Assembly (NCBI GenBank): GCA_019245555.1
Contig: JAFARH010000062.1
Coordinates: 1-7,700, forward strand
Source of the DNA: Betaproteobacteria bacterium
GTDB lineage: Bacteria; Pseudomonadota; Gammaproteobacteria; Burkholderiales; SG8-39
Reading direction: 5' to 3'
Length of the DNA stretch: 7,700 nucleotides
In this document: positions 1-5,730 of the stretch, piece by piece
How positions within the stretch are numbered: position 1 is the first letter of the stretch
Layout of the letters: the number at the start of each line of letters is the position of its first letter
The notes under the pieces: generated by a model
What the model was told of the DNA's origin: nothing
The model's input: only the letters and a program-made list of their open reading frames with translations
Database searches by the model: none
Made by a program: the position numbers and the translations under genes

Positions 1-196
1 GGTGCTATTGACCGAGGCGACTGACCTTGCGCGGCAGCTCGGTGCAACGAACGTGTTCCTCGAAGTCCGCCCGAGCAACGGCGCAGCGCAGAAGCTCTAC
101 ACGCGTTTCGGTTTCCGCAAGGTCGCCGTGCGACGCGGCTACTACCCTGCGCACGCCGGCCGCGAAGACGCACTGGTCTTTTCCCTGGCGCTGTGA
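1..196 (+). CDS. rimI: RimI, ribosomal protein S18 alanine N-acetyltransferase, C-terminal part (5' end outside window)
   Basis: This is the last 64-65 codons of a GNAT-fold acetyltransferase; the reading frame is open at the left edge, so the gene begins upstream. RimI transfers an acetyl group from acetyl-CoA to the N-terminal alanine of ribosomal protein S18 in the cytoplasm. Visible signatures, numbering from the codon at base 2, are LEVRPSN (20-26), AQKLYTRFGF (29-38) and RRGYYP (44-49), followed by the family's usual DAL near the C-terminus. Glu21 and Tyr33 are 12 residues apart and match the Glu/Tyr pair known to be catalytic in enterobacterial RimI. The stop TGA overlaps the GTG start of the downstream glycosylase gene. 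A generic GNAT cannot be fully excluded from the C-terminal third alone, but the YY motif and the neighbour favour RimI. In related genomes tsaB often precedes it; that cannot be seen here. Confidence 0.88.
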   Translation, partial: VLLTEATDLARQLGATNVFLEVRPSNGAAQKLYTRFGFRKVAVRRGYYPAHAGREDALVFSLAL

Positions 197-840
197 CGCG
201 CCGGCATGAGGTGCTCGCCGAGATGGGCCTCGCGCCTGTCTGGCGATTGCGCAATAAGCCCGTTCAAGAAGAAACGAAGAGTCCGGCGCCGGGCTGGATC
301 GAAATCAAGCAGGCGGTCCCGGCCTGCACGGCGTGCGGCCTGCACAAGACTCGTACGCAAACCGTCTTCGGCGTTGGAGATGAGAACGCCGACTGGATGC
401 TGATCGGCGAAGCGCCCGGCGCGGAAGAAGACCGGCTCGGCGAGCCCTTCGTCGGCCAGGCGGGGAAGCTCCTCGACAACATGCTCGCCGCGATCGACTT
501 GAAACGCGGCGAGAACGTCTACATCGCCAACGTGCTCAAGTGTCGGCCCCCGGGCAATCGCAATCCCGAGCCCGATGAAGTCGCGAAGTGCACGCCGTTT
601 TTGAAGACGCAGATCGCGCTGATCCAGCCGAAGCTGATCATCGCGATGGGTCGCTTTGCTGCCCAGACGCTGCTTTCGAGCGATGCAACGATCGCGAGCC
701 TGCGCGGCAAGGTCTATCGCTACGAGGGTGTACCGCTCATCGTCACGTATCACCCGGCCTACCTGCTGCGCAACCTTCCCGACAAGGCGAAGGCTTGGGC
801 CGATCTCGTCTTCGCGAAGAAGACGATGGCGACACTCTAG
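193..840 (+). CDS. Family 4 (Fe-S) uracil-DNA glycosylase
   Basis: A 215-residue enzyme of the UDG superfamily that cuts the N-glycosidic bond of uracil in DNA and so starts base-excision repair of deaminated cytosine. The active-site motif GEAPGAEED is at 72-80, followed by [14 protein letters not shown] (82-95), and the second catalytic motif HPAYLLRN is at 187-194. Four cysteines (C45, C48, C117, C133; CxxC then Cx15C) have the spacing of the [4Fe-4S] ligands of family 4 enzymes, which separates it from family 1 Ung. The GTG start at 193 overlaps the rimI stop as GTGA, indicating translational coupling. No Shine-Dalgarno precedes that GTG. An ATG at 223 has GAGGTG (208-213) nine bases upstream, so a 205-residue form is possible. 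I keep the longer form because its extra residues complete an N-terminal stretch (L-x-E-M-G-L-x-P-V-W-x-L-R) that I recall as common in proteobacterial relatives. The stop TAG shares CTAG with the convergent lplT stop. Confidence 0.93.
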   Translation: MTRRHEVLAEMGLAPVWRLRNKPVQEETKSPAPGWIEIKQAVPACTACGLHKTRTQTVFGVGDENADWMLIGEAPGAEEDRLGEPFVGQAGKLLDNMLAAIDLKRGENVYIANVLKCRPPGNRNPEPDEVAKCTPFLKTQIALIQPKLIIAMGRFAAQTLLSSDATIASLRGKVYRYEGVPLIVTYHPAYLLRNLPDKAKAWADLVFAKKTMATL

Positions 841-2132
841 GCCGGACGCTTCATGTGCGGGTCCTCCGCACGGGCGAAGGCGAGAAGGCGCTCCATCTCT
901 TCGCCATGGACGCGGCGGTTGTGCAGATACCAGAACTGCACCACGCCCATCGTGCAGGAGACGAAACCGCCGAAAAGCAGAATCACCAGGTAGATCGAGT
1001 GACCTACGTTCAGGAGCAGCGAATACATCGCGATCATGAACAGGATCGAGCTGTTCTCGTTGAAGTTCTGGACAGCGATCGAGCGCCCAGCGCCGACGAG
1101 ATGATGGCCGCGATGCTGTAGCAGTGCGTTCATCGGCACGACAAAGAAGCCCGCCAGGCCGCCGATCAGGATCATGAGCCCGACGGCGAGCCAGATGTGC
1201 GTGACGAAGATCATGACCATCACGACCATGCCCATGAAGATGCCCATCGGGATCACGCGCACCGAACGGTCGAGCGATACCCATGCCGACGCGAGGATTG
1301 CCCCAATCGCGATACCGACGGCGGTCACGCCCTGGAGGATCGCCGCCTTCGACAGGTCGAAGTGCAGCGCGACGCGCGCCCATTCGATGACGATGAACTG
1401 CAGGCAGGCGCCTGCACCCCAGAAGAGCGTGGTGACGGCGAGCGAGATCTGCCCCAGTCGATCCTTCCAAAGGTGTTTCACGCAGCGCCCGAAATCGGCG
1501 AGGGTCTGCAGCGGATCGGCTGGCAGGTGCTTCAGCGTCACGCCGGTGCGCGGCACCTCGAGGTTGAAGAGGGCGGCAACTGCGTAGACCACCACAATGA
1601 TGGCGATGGCCGCCTCGGCCGGCGTGTCGATGCCGGTATCGATGAAGGGGAAATCGAAGTGGAGCAGGACGCCGGAGACGTTGGCATGCAGCAATAGCCC
1701 GCCGAGCATGGTCCCCAAAATGATGGAAGCGACGGTGAGGCCTTCGATCCAGCCATTGGCCACCACGAGCTGCTTGTGCGGCAGGTACTCAGTGAGGATT
1801 CCGTACTTAGCCGGCGAATACGCCGCGGCGCCGAGGCCGACGACCGCGTAGGCGGCGAGCGGATCGAGTCCCCACAGCATCAGCACGCAGCCGACGATCT
1901 TTACGCTGTTCGCGAGAAACATCACCTGGCCCTTCGGCAGGCGGTCGGCAAAGGCGCCGACGTAGGGCGCGAGCAGCACGTAAGAGATGACGAAGAAGAA
2001 CTTGAGATAAGGCGTGAGCCAGGACGGCGCGTCCGCCTGCATCAGCAGCGCAATCGCGGCGACAAGCAGCGCATTGTCGGCGAGCGACGAGAAGAACTGC
2101 GCCGCCATGATGATGTAGAACCCGCGATTCAC
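837..2132 (-). CDS. lplT: LplT lysophospholipid transporter (MFS)
   Basis: A polytopic inner-membrane protein of 431 residues in the major facilitator superfamily. LplT moves lysophospholipids such as lyso-PE to the inner leaflet, where acyltransferase Aas re-acylates them. It closely resembles E. coli LplT at AQFFSSLADNALL (11-23, where Asp19 aligns with E. coli Asp30), the MFS motif A region FADRLPKGQVM (61-71), GAAAYSPAKYGIL (101-113), LFWGAG (236-241), GFFVVPMNALLQ (328-339) and VGAGRSIAVQNFNEN (346-360). About twelve hydrophobic segments can be picked out. Compared with the 397-residue E. coli protein there is an insertion near 152-171 and a charged soluble tail after about 405. The frame stays open upstream to an ATG at 2240. 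I chose the GTG at 2132 because an AGGAAA sequence lies just upstream, the added 36 residues look like translated intergenic DNA, and the longer form would overlap alr. No aas gene is in the window, unlike the E. coli lplT-aas pair. Confidence 0.93.
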   Translation of the reverse strand: MNRGFYIIMAAQFFSSLADNALLVAAIALLMQADAPSWLTPYLKFFFVISYVLLAPYVGAFADRLPKGQVMFLANSVKIVGCVLMLWGLDPLAAYAVVGLGAAAYSPAKYGILTEYLPHKQLVVANGWIEGLTVASIILGTMLGGLLLHANVSGVLLHFDFPFIDTGIDTPAEAAIAIIVVVYAVAALFNLEVPRTGVTLKHLPADPLQTLADFGRCVKHLWKDRLGQISLAVTTLFWGAGACLQFIVIEWARVALHFDLSKAAILQGVTAVGIAIGAILASAWVSLDRSVRVIPMGIFMGMVVMVMIFVTHIWLAVGLMILIGGLAGFFVVPMNALLQHRGHHLVGAGRSIAVQNFNENSSILFMIAMYSLLLNVGHSIYLVILLFGGFVSCTMGVVQFWYLHNRRVHGEEMERLLAFARAEDPHMKRPA

Positions 2133-2136
2133 GTGC

Positions 2137-2142
2137 TTTCCT
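2137..2142 (-). promoter_or_regulatory. Ribosome binding site of lplT
   Basis: The minus strand reads AGGAAA here; its AGGA core ends six bases before the GTG at 2132. This supports the internal GTG over the far upstream ATG as the lplT start. Confidence 0.6.
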
Positions 2143-2150
2143 GAGCCCGT

Positions 2151-2166
2151 CTCCTCCCCCGAGGAG
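2151..2166. repeat. Perfect inverted repeat (6-bp stem, 4-nt loop) between lplT and alr
   Basis: CTCCTC (2151-2156) and GAGGAG (2161-2166) are exact reverse complements around CCCC. It lies between divergent start codons and is not in coding sequence. As RNA in the lplT leader it would read CUCCUC-GGGG-GAGGAG, hiding a purine-rich SD-like element against an anti-SD-like one. It could equally be a protein-binding site or chance in GC-rich DNA. No T-tract follows in either direction, so it is not a terminator. Confidence 0.4.
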
Positions 2167-2187
2167 GGCGGGCGTTTATAGCACAAT

Positions 2188-2192
2188 AGGGA
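2188..2192 (+). promoter_or_regulatory. Ribosome binding site of alr, unusually close to the start
   Basis: AGGGA ends only two bases before the alr ATG at 2195, closer than the usual 5-9 nt. The start itself looks right because the protein begins MPRPIRA, which I recall as a common beginning for betaproteobacterial Alr, and no other start nearby has a better signal. Confidence 0.4.
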
Positions 2193-2194
2193 AA

Positions 2195-3265
2195 ATGCCA
2201 CGCCCGATCCGCGCCGCCATTTCGGCGAGCGCTCTTGCACACAATCTCTCCGTCGCGCGCAAGCACGCCGGCAACGCCAAGATCTGGGCGGTGATCAAGG
2301 CGAATGCCTACGGTCACGGTCTGGAACGCGCGGCGCGCGCGATGGAAGCGGCAGATGGTTTTGCCGTGCTTGATTTCCAGGAGGCGGCGCGCCTGCGCGT
2401 CGCCGGCGTGACGAAGCCGATCCTGATGTTGGAAGGCGTGTTCAAGCCGGTCGATGTGCCGCTGCTCCATAAATACGCGCTGACGCCGGTGATCCACAGC
2501 TCGGCGCAGGTCGACATGCTGCGCACCGCAGAACTGGGCGGACCGATCGACATCTACCTGAAGCTCAACAGCGGCATGAACCGCCTGGGATTCACGCCGG
2601 AAAACCTCGGCGGGAATTACCAGGCGCTTCGCGAGAATCCGCGGGTCAGGTCGATCACTTTGATGACGCATTTCGCCGATGCCGATGGTGCTACGGGGGT
2701 CAAAGCGCAGCTTGAATGGTTTGGGGAAATGACAAAATCTTTCCCCCACAAGCGCTCGCTCGCAAACTCCGCGGCGCTGCTCAAGTTTCCGGAAGCGCTC
2801 GGGGAGTGGGTGCGGCCGGGAATTATGCTCTACGGCTGCTCGCCTTTTGCCGATCGTCCTGCCGGGACATTTGATCTCAAGCCGGCGATGACGCTGACCT
2901 CGGAGCTGATTGCCACGCAGCACCTGCAATCCGGCGAGCGCGTCGGCTACGGCTTCAGCTACGAAGCGGCGGCCGAGCTCGACATCGGCATCGTCGCCTG
3001 TGGCTATGCCGACGGTTATCCGCGTCACGCGCCGGTCGGGACGCCGATTCTCGTCAACGGAATACGGACGCGCATCGTTGGTCGCGTATCGATGGACATG
3101 ATCACGGTGGACTTGAGCGGCATTCCGGACGCCGGCGTAGGCACCCCGGTCACACTTTGGGGCGAGGGTCTGTCCGCGGACGAAGTGGCGGCCGCGGCCG
3201 GCACGCTCAGCTACGAAATGCTTTGCGCGCTCGCGCCGCGCGTGCCGGTCACGGACGCGCCTTAA
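2195..3265 (+). CDS. alr: Alanine racemase (PLP-dependent)
   Basis: A 356-residue fold-type III PLP enzyme that interconverts L- and D-alanine in the cytoplasm and supplies D-Ala for peptidoglycan. The PLP-binding lysine is Lys35 in VIKANAYGHG (33-42). The second catalytic base is Tyr252 in RVGYGFSYEA (249-258). Other family blocks are KLNSGMNRLGF (123-133, with the substrate-contacting Arg130), MTHFADAD (157-164), NSAA (191-194), RPGIMLYG (207-214), GYADGYPR (270-277) and GRVSMDM (296-302). Length and motif order are those of a complete single-domain Alr. Its TAA stop overlaps the radA ATG by one base (TAATG), so the two are almost certainly co-transcribed and translationally coupled. The constitutive (alr) or catabolic (dadX) type cannot be told from motifs; pairing with radA and the absence of dadA in the window favour the biosynthetic form. 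Confidence 0.96.
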   Translation: MPRPIRAAISASALAHNLSVARKHAGNAKIWAVIKANAYGHGLERAARAMEAADGFAVLDFQEAARLRVAGVTKPILMLEGVFKPVDVPLLHKYALTPVIHSSAQVDMLRTAELGGPIDIYLKLNSGMNRLGFTPENLGGNYQALRENPRVRSITLMTHFADADGATGVKAQLEWFGEMTKSFPHKRSLANSAALLKFPEALGEWVRPGIMLYGCSPFADRPAGTFDLKPAMTLTSELIATQHLQSGERVGYGFSYEAAAELDIGIVACGYADGYPRHAPVGTPILVNGIRTRIVGRVSMDMITVDLSGIPDAGVGTPVTLWGEGLSADEVAAAAGTLSYEMLCALAPRVPVTDAP

Positions 3266-4620
3266 TGGCAAAAGCAAAGACGGCTTATGTCTGCGCTGAA
3301 TGCGGCGCATCGGCATTGCAATGGTTCGGCACGTGTCCCTCGTGCGGCGCGGCCGGCACGCTGACCGAAACCGCGGTCGAGAAGGGCGGCGGCTCGCATC
3401 GCTATGCCGCCGAAGCTGCCAAGGCCATCGTGCTCGAATCGGTAAACGCCAGCGAGCTCGAGCGCATGCCGAGCGGCCTGCCGGAGCTCGATCGCGCGCT
3501 CGGCGGCGGCTTGGTCTCCGGACAGGTCTCGCTCCTCGGCGGCGATCCCGGCATCGGCAAGTCCACTCTGCTTCTGCAGTCCTTGCACGCCGTTTCCAGC
3601 GCAATGCCCACGCTCTATGTGAGCGGCGAGGAATCCGCCGAGCAGGTCGCGCTGCGTGCGCGGCGCCTCGGTTTGCAATCCGGGGCGCTCCGGCTCCTCG
3701 CCGAGACGCAGCTTGAGCGCATCGTCGCCACGCTCGATTCAGCCAAGCCGCGCGTCGCAGTCATGGACTCCATCCAGACGCTGTGGTCCGAGACGCTGCA
3801 GTCGGCTCCTGGCTCGGTCGCCCAGGTGCGCGAGTGCGCGGCGCAGCTCACGCGGCACGCCAAGCGCAATGGCATCGCGCTCCTCCTGATCGGTCACGTG
3901 ACCAAGGAAGGTGCCATCGCCGGCCCGCGCGTCCTTGAGCACATCGTCGACACCGTCCTCTACTTCGAGGGGGACCCGCATTCCTCTTTCCGCCTGGTTC
4001 GGGCGGTGAAAAACCGCTTTGGCGCCGTCAACGAGCTCGGCGTCTTTGCGATGACGGAGAAGGGCCTGCGCGGCGTGAGCAATCCATCCGCGCTCTTTCT
4101 CTCAACCCACGAAAAGCCAGTGGCCGGCTCCTGCGTGCTGGTGACTATCGAGGGGACGCGGCCGCTGCTCGTAGAGATTCAAGCGCTGGTGGATTCAGCC
4201 CATACGCCGAATCCGCGGCGCCTATCCGTCGGCCTAGAACAGAACCGGCTCGCCATGCTGCTTGCGGTGCTCCACCGGCATGCCGGGCTGGCGACATGGG
4301 AGCAGGATGTCTTCGTCAACGCCGTCGGCGGTGTGCGCATCACGGAGCCCGCGGCTGACCTCGCGGTCTCGCTGGCAGTTGTTTCCTCGCTGACGGATCG
4401 GCCGATCGCCGGGAAGGTCGCGGTCTTCGGCGAGATAGGCCTCGCCGGCGAAGTGCGGCCGGCGCCACGCGGTCAGGAGCGCCTTAAAGAGGCAGCGAAA
4501 CTCGGCTTCGAGAAGATCATCATCCCGCGCGCCAACTCGCCCAAAGTGAAGATCCCGAACCTGGAAGTTCTGCCGGTCGAGCGCGTCGACCAGGCCGTTC
4601 AACTACTTCGTAACCTCTAA
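3265..4620 (+). CDS. radA: DNA repair protein RadA (Sms)
   Basis: A 451-residue complete RadA, a RecA-like ATPase that drives branch migration and processes recombination intermediates. Domains in order: an N-terminal C4 zinc finger with C10, C13, C24 and C27 (CxxC-x10-CxxC); the RecA-like core with Walker A GGDPGIGKST (92-101), Walker B in VAVMDSIQT (164-172) and the RadA-specific KNRFG motif (249-253); and a C-terminal Lon-like domain from about 290, including the GEIGLAGEVR block (389-398). The frame stays open upstream to a GTG or ATG at 3157 inside alr, but the ATG at 3265 is chosen because it gives the standard MAKAKTAYVC start and overlaps the alr stop as TAATG. There is little Shine-Dalgarno match before it, which suggests translation depends on ribosomes finishing alr. 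It converges on the aldo-keto reductase gene across a 63-bp spacer. Confidence 0.97.
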   Translation: MAKAKTAYVCAECGASALQWFGTCPSCGAAGTLTETAVEKGGGSHRYAAEAAKAIVLESVNASELERMPSGLPELDRALGGGLVSGQVSLLGGDPGIGKSTLLLQSLHAVSSAMPTLYVSGEESAEQVALRARRLGLQSGALRLLAETQLERIVATLDSAKPRVAVMDSIQTLWSETLQSAPGSVAQVRECAAQLTRHAKRNGIALLLIGHVTKEGAIAGPRVLEHIVDTVLYFEGDPHSSFRLVRAVKNRFGAVNELGVFAMTEKGLRGVSNPSALFLSTHEKPVAGSCVLVTIEGTRPLLVEIQALVDSAHTPNPRRLSVGLEQNRLAMLLAVLHRHAGLATWEQDVFVNAVGGVRITEPAADLAVSLAVVSSLTDRPIAGKVAVFGEIGLAGEVRPAPRGQERLKEAAKLGFEKIIIPRANSPKVKIPNLEVLPVERVDQAVQLLRNL

Positions 4621-4623
4621 TTC

Positions 4624-4644
4624 CGGACAACGTCCGTAATTATT
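4624..4644 (+). terminator. Weak terminator-like hairpin after radA
   Basis: CGGAC (4624-4628) and GTCCG (4632-4636) pair around a 3-nt loop and are followed by TAATTATT, starting four bases after the radA stop. The 5-bp stem and interrupted T-tract make it weak for intrinsic termination, but its position at the end of the alr-radA unit fits. Confidence 0.4.
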
Positions 4645-4654
4645 CTGTAAAGCA

Positions 4655-4675
4655 GCACCGTGATAACGCGGTAGC
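4655..4675 (-). terminator. Possible weak terminator hairpin after the aldo-keto reductase gene
   Basis: ACCG (4657-4660) pairs with CGGT (4669-4672), extended by GC/GC beyond one bulged base, around an 8-nt loop. Read on the minus strand it lies eight bases past the aldo-keto reductase stop and is followed by TGCTTTACAG, not a clean T-run. It is plausible only because a convergent operon end is expected here. Confidence 0.22.
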
Positions 4676-4683
4676 AGAGATGA

Positions 4684-5718
4684 CTAGACCGCCGGCGGAT
4701 TGCGGTCGATGAAGGTCGTGCGCTGATGCCAGTAGGGATAGGCGAGCTGCACGGCGCTCGCCGCGTCGAGCTTCGCGATTTGCTCGGCAGTCAGCTTCCA
4801 GCCGACGGCCCCCAGATTCTGCTTCAGCTGCTCTTCAGTACGCGCGCCGATGATGACCGTCGCAACCGTCGGCCGCTGCAGCAACCAGTTGAGCGCGATC
4901 TGCGGAACACTCTTGCCAGTCTCCTTCGCCATGGCGTCGAGCGCGTCAACTACCTTGTAGAGATATTCATCCGACACCTGCGGCGACCGGCTCATCGCGA
5001 GCTCGCTTCGCGTGCGGGCTACTTTGGGAAGTTGCTCGCCGCGGCGGACTTTGCCAGTGAGACGTCCCCAGCCGAGCGGGCTCCACACGACGGCGGAGAC
5101 TTTCTGATCGATACCGAGCGGCATTAATTCCCATTCGTAGTCGCGGCCGATGAGCGAGTAATACGCCTGGTGTGCGACATATCGGGGCAGGCCGTATTTG
5201 TCCGAGCAGGCGAGCGACTTCATGAGATGCCAGCCGGAGAAGTTCGAGCAGCCGACATAGTGGATCTTGCCGGCGCGCACGAAGTCGTCGAGCGTGCGCA
5301 GCGCTTCCTCGACCGGCGTGAAGGCGTCGAAGCCGTGGAGCTGATAAAGATCGATGTAGTCGGTGCCGAGGCGCTTGAGGCTTGCGTTGACCGCCTTGGT
5401 GAGGTGATGGCGCGACGAGCCGAGGTCGTTCGGCCCGGAGCCGCGCCGGAAGCTCCCTTTAGTAGAGATCAGTACCGACTCCCGGCGGCCTTTGATCGCT
5501 TGGCCGAGAATTTCCTCCGCGAGGCTGTTCGAATAGCCGTCCGCCGAGTCGAACATGTTCACGCCGGCCTCGAGGCAGATATCAACCAGGCGCTTCGCCT
5601 CCGCTACGTCGCTCGAGCCCCACGCCTTGAAGAATTCGTTGCCGCCGCCGAACGTGCCGGTGCCATACGTGAGCACGGGGACCATGAGGCCCGACGCGCC
5701 GAGTTGCCTGTATTCCAC
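4684..5718 (-). CDS. Aldo/keto reductase family protein, last visible gene of the hpnDE operon
   Basis: A complete 344-residue NAD(P)H-dependent oxidoreductase with a TIM-barrel fold; the substrate is unknown. The catalytic tetrad is present: Asp57 (in VNMFDSAD, 53-60), Tyr62, Lys87 (ISTKG, 84-88) and His128 (DLYQLHGFD, 123-131). Further family blocks are GKIHYVGCSNFS (150-161), WSPLGWGRLTGK (212-223) and the nucleotide-binding IIGARTEEQLKQNL (289-302). There is no signal peptide, so it should be cytoplasmic. The start is a GTG with AGGAG six bases upstream, and that Shine-Dalgarno overlaps the TAG stop of hpnE, so it is co-transcribed with hpnE and probably translated by re-initiating ribosomes. 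It resembles the broad bacterial group that reduces aldehydes, ketones or sugars. No member is an established hopanoid enzyme, and motifs alone cannot give the reaction. Confidence 0.93.
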   Translation of the reverse strand: MEYRQLGASGLMVPVLTYGTGTFGGGNEFFKAWGSSDVAEAKRLVDICLEAGVNMFDSADGYSNSLAEEILGQAIKGRRESVLISTKGSFRRGSGPNDLGSSRHHLTKAVNASLKRLGTDYIDLYQLHGFDAFTPVEEALRTLDDFVRAGKIHYVGCSNFSGWHLMKSLACSDKYGLPRYVAHQAYYSLIGRDYEWELMPLGIDQKVSAVVWSPLGWGRLTGKVRRGEQLPKVARTRSELAMSRSPQVSDEYLYKVVDALDAMAKETGKSVPQIALNWLLQRPTVATVIIGARTEEQLKQNLGAVGWKLTAEQIAKLDAASAVQLAYPYWHQRTTFIDRNPPAV

Positions 5719-5724
5719 TGCGGT

Positions 5725-5730
5725 CTCCTA
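5725..5730 (-). promoter_or_regulatory. Ribosome binding site of the aldo/keto reductase, overlapping the hpnE stop codon
   Basis: The minus strand reads TAGGAG: the first three bases are the hpnE stop, and AGGAG ends six bases before the GTG at 5718. It is the best Shine-Dalgarno sequence I see in the window and fixes the GTG as start. Confidence 0.75.

Larger units (their letters stand above)
2133..2194. promoter_or_regulatory. Divergent lplT/alr intergenic region with AT-rich promoter-like core
   Basis: This 62-bp gap must hold the start signals of both lplT (leftward) and alr-radA (rightward). The left two thirds are very GC-rich, while 2175-2195 is strikingly AT-rich. On the minus strand 2180-2175 reads TATAAA, one mismatch from the sigma-70 -10 consensus, but I see no good -35 at 16-18 bp. 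A start from it would fall near 2168 and give lplT a leader of about 35 nt that begins with the hairpin at 2151-2166. On the plus strand only poor -10 matches (TATAGC, CACAAT) occur. The location follows from gene orientation; the exact promoter elements are a guess. Confidence 0.4.

Noticed and set aside
1399..1416. Inverted repeat TGCAGGC-aggc-GCCTGCA, containing a perfect 12-bp palindrome
   Set aside because: Inside lplT coding sequence (the region around GACLQF) with no second copy noticed; chance is sufficient in GC-rich DNA.
142..1470. Long minus-strand open frame (442 codons) opposite udg and running past it into lplT
   Set aside because: Opposite udg and out of frame with lplT. The translation is Arg/Asp-rich with no recognisable domain, as expected from antisense frames in GC-rich DNA. 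Both udg and lplT have clear family motifs.
3157..3264. Upstream extension of radA by 36 codons within alr
   Set aside because: The extension is Arg/Gly-rich and out of frame with alr, while the ATG at 3265 gives the standard RadA N-terminus just before the zinc finger.
2129..3604. Minus-strand open frame of 491 codons opposite alr and the start of radA, longer than alr itself
   Set aside because: Extremely Arg-rich, no domain or membrane pattern, and it lies across two genes with complete motif sets. It is a shadow of their codon bias.
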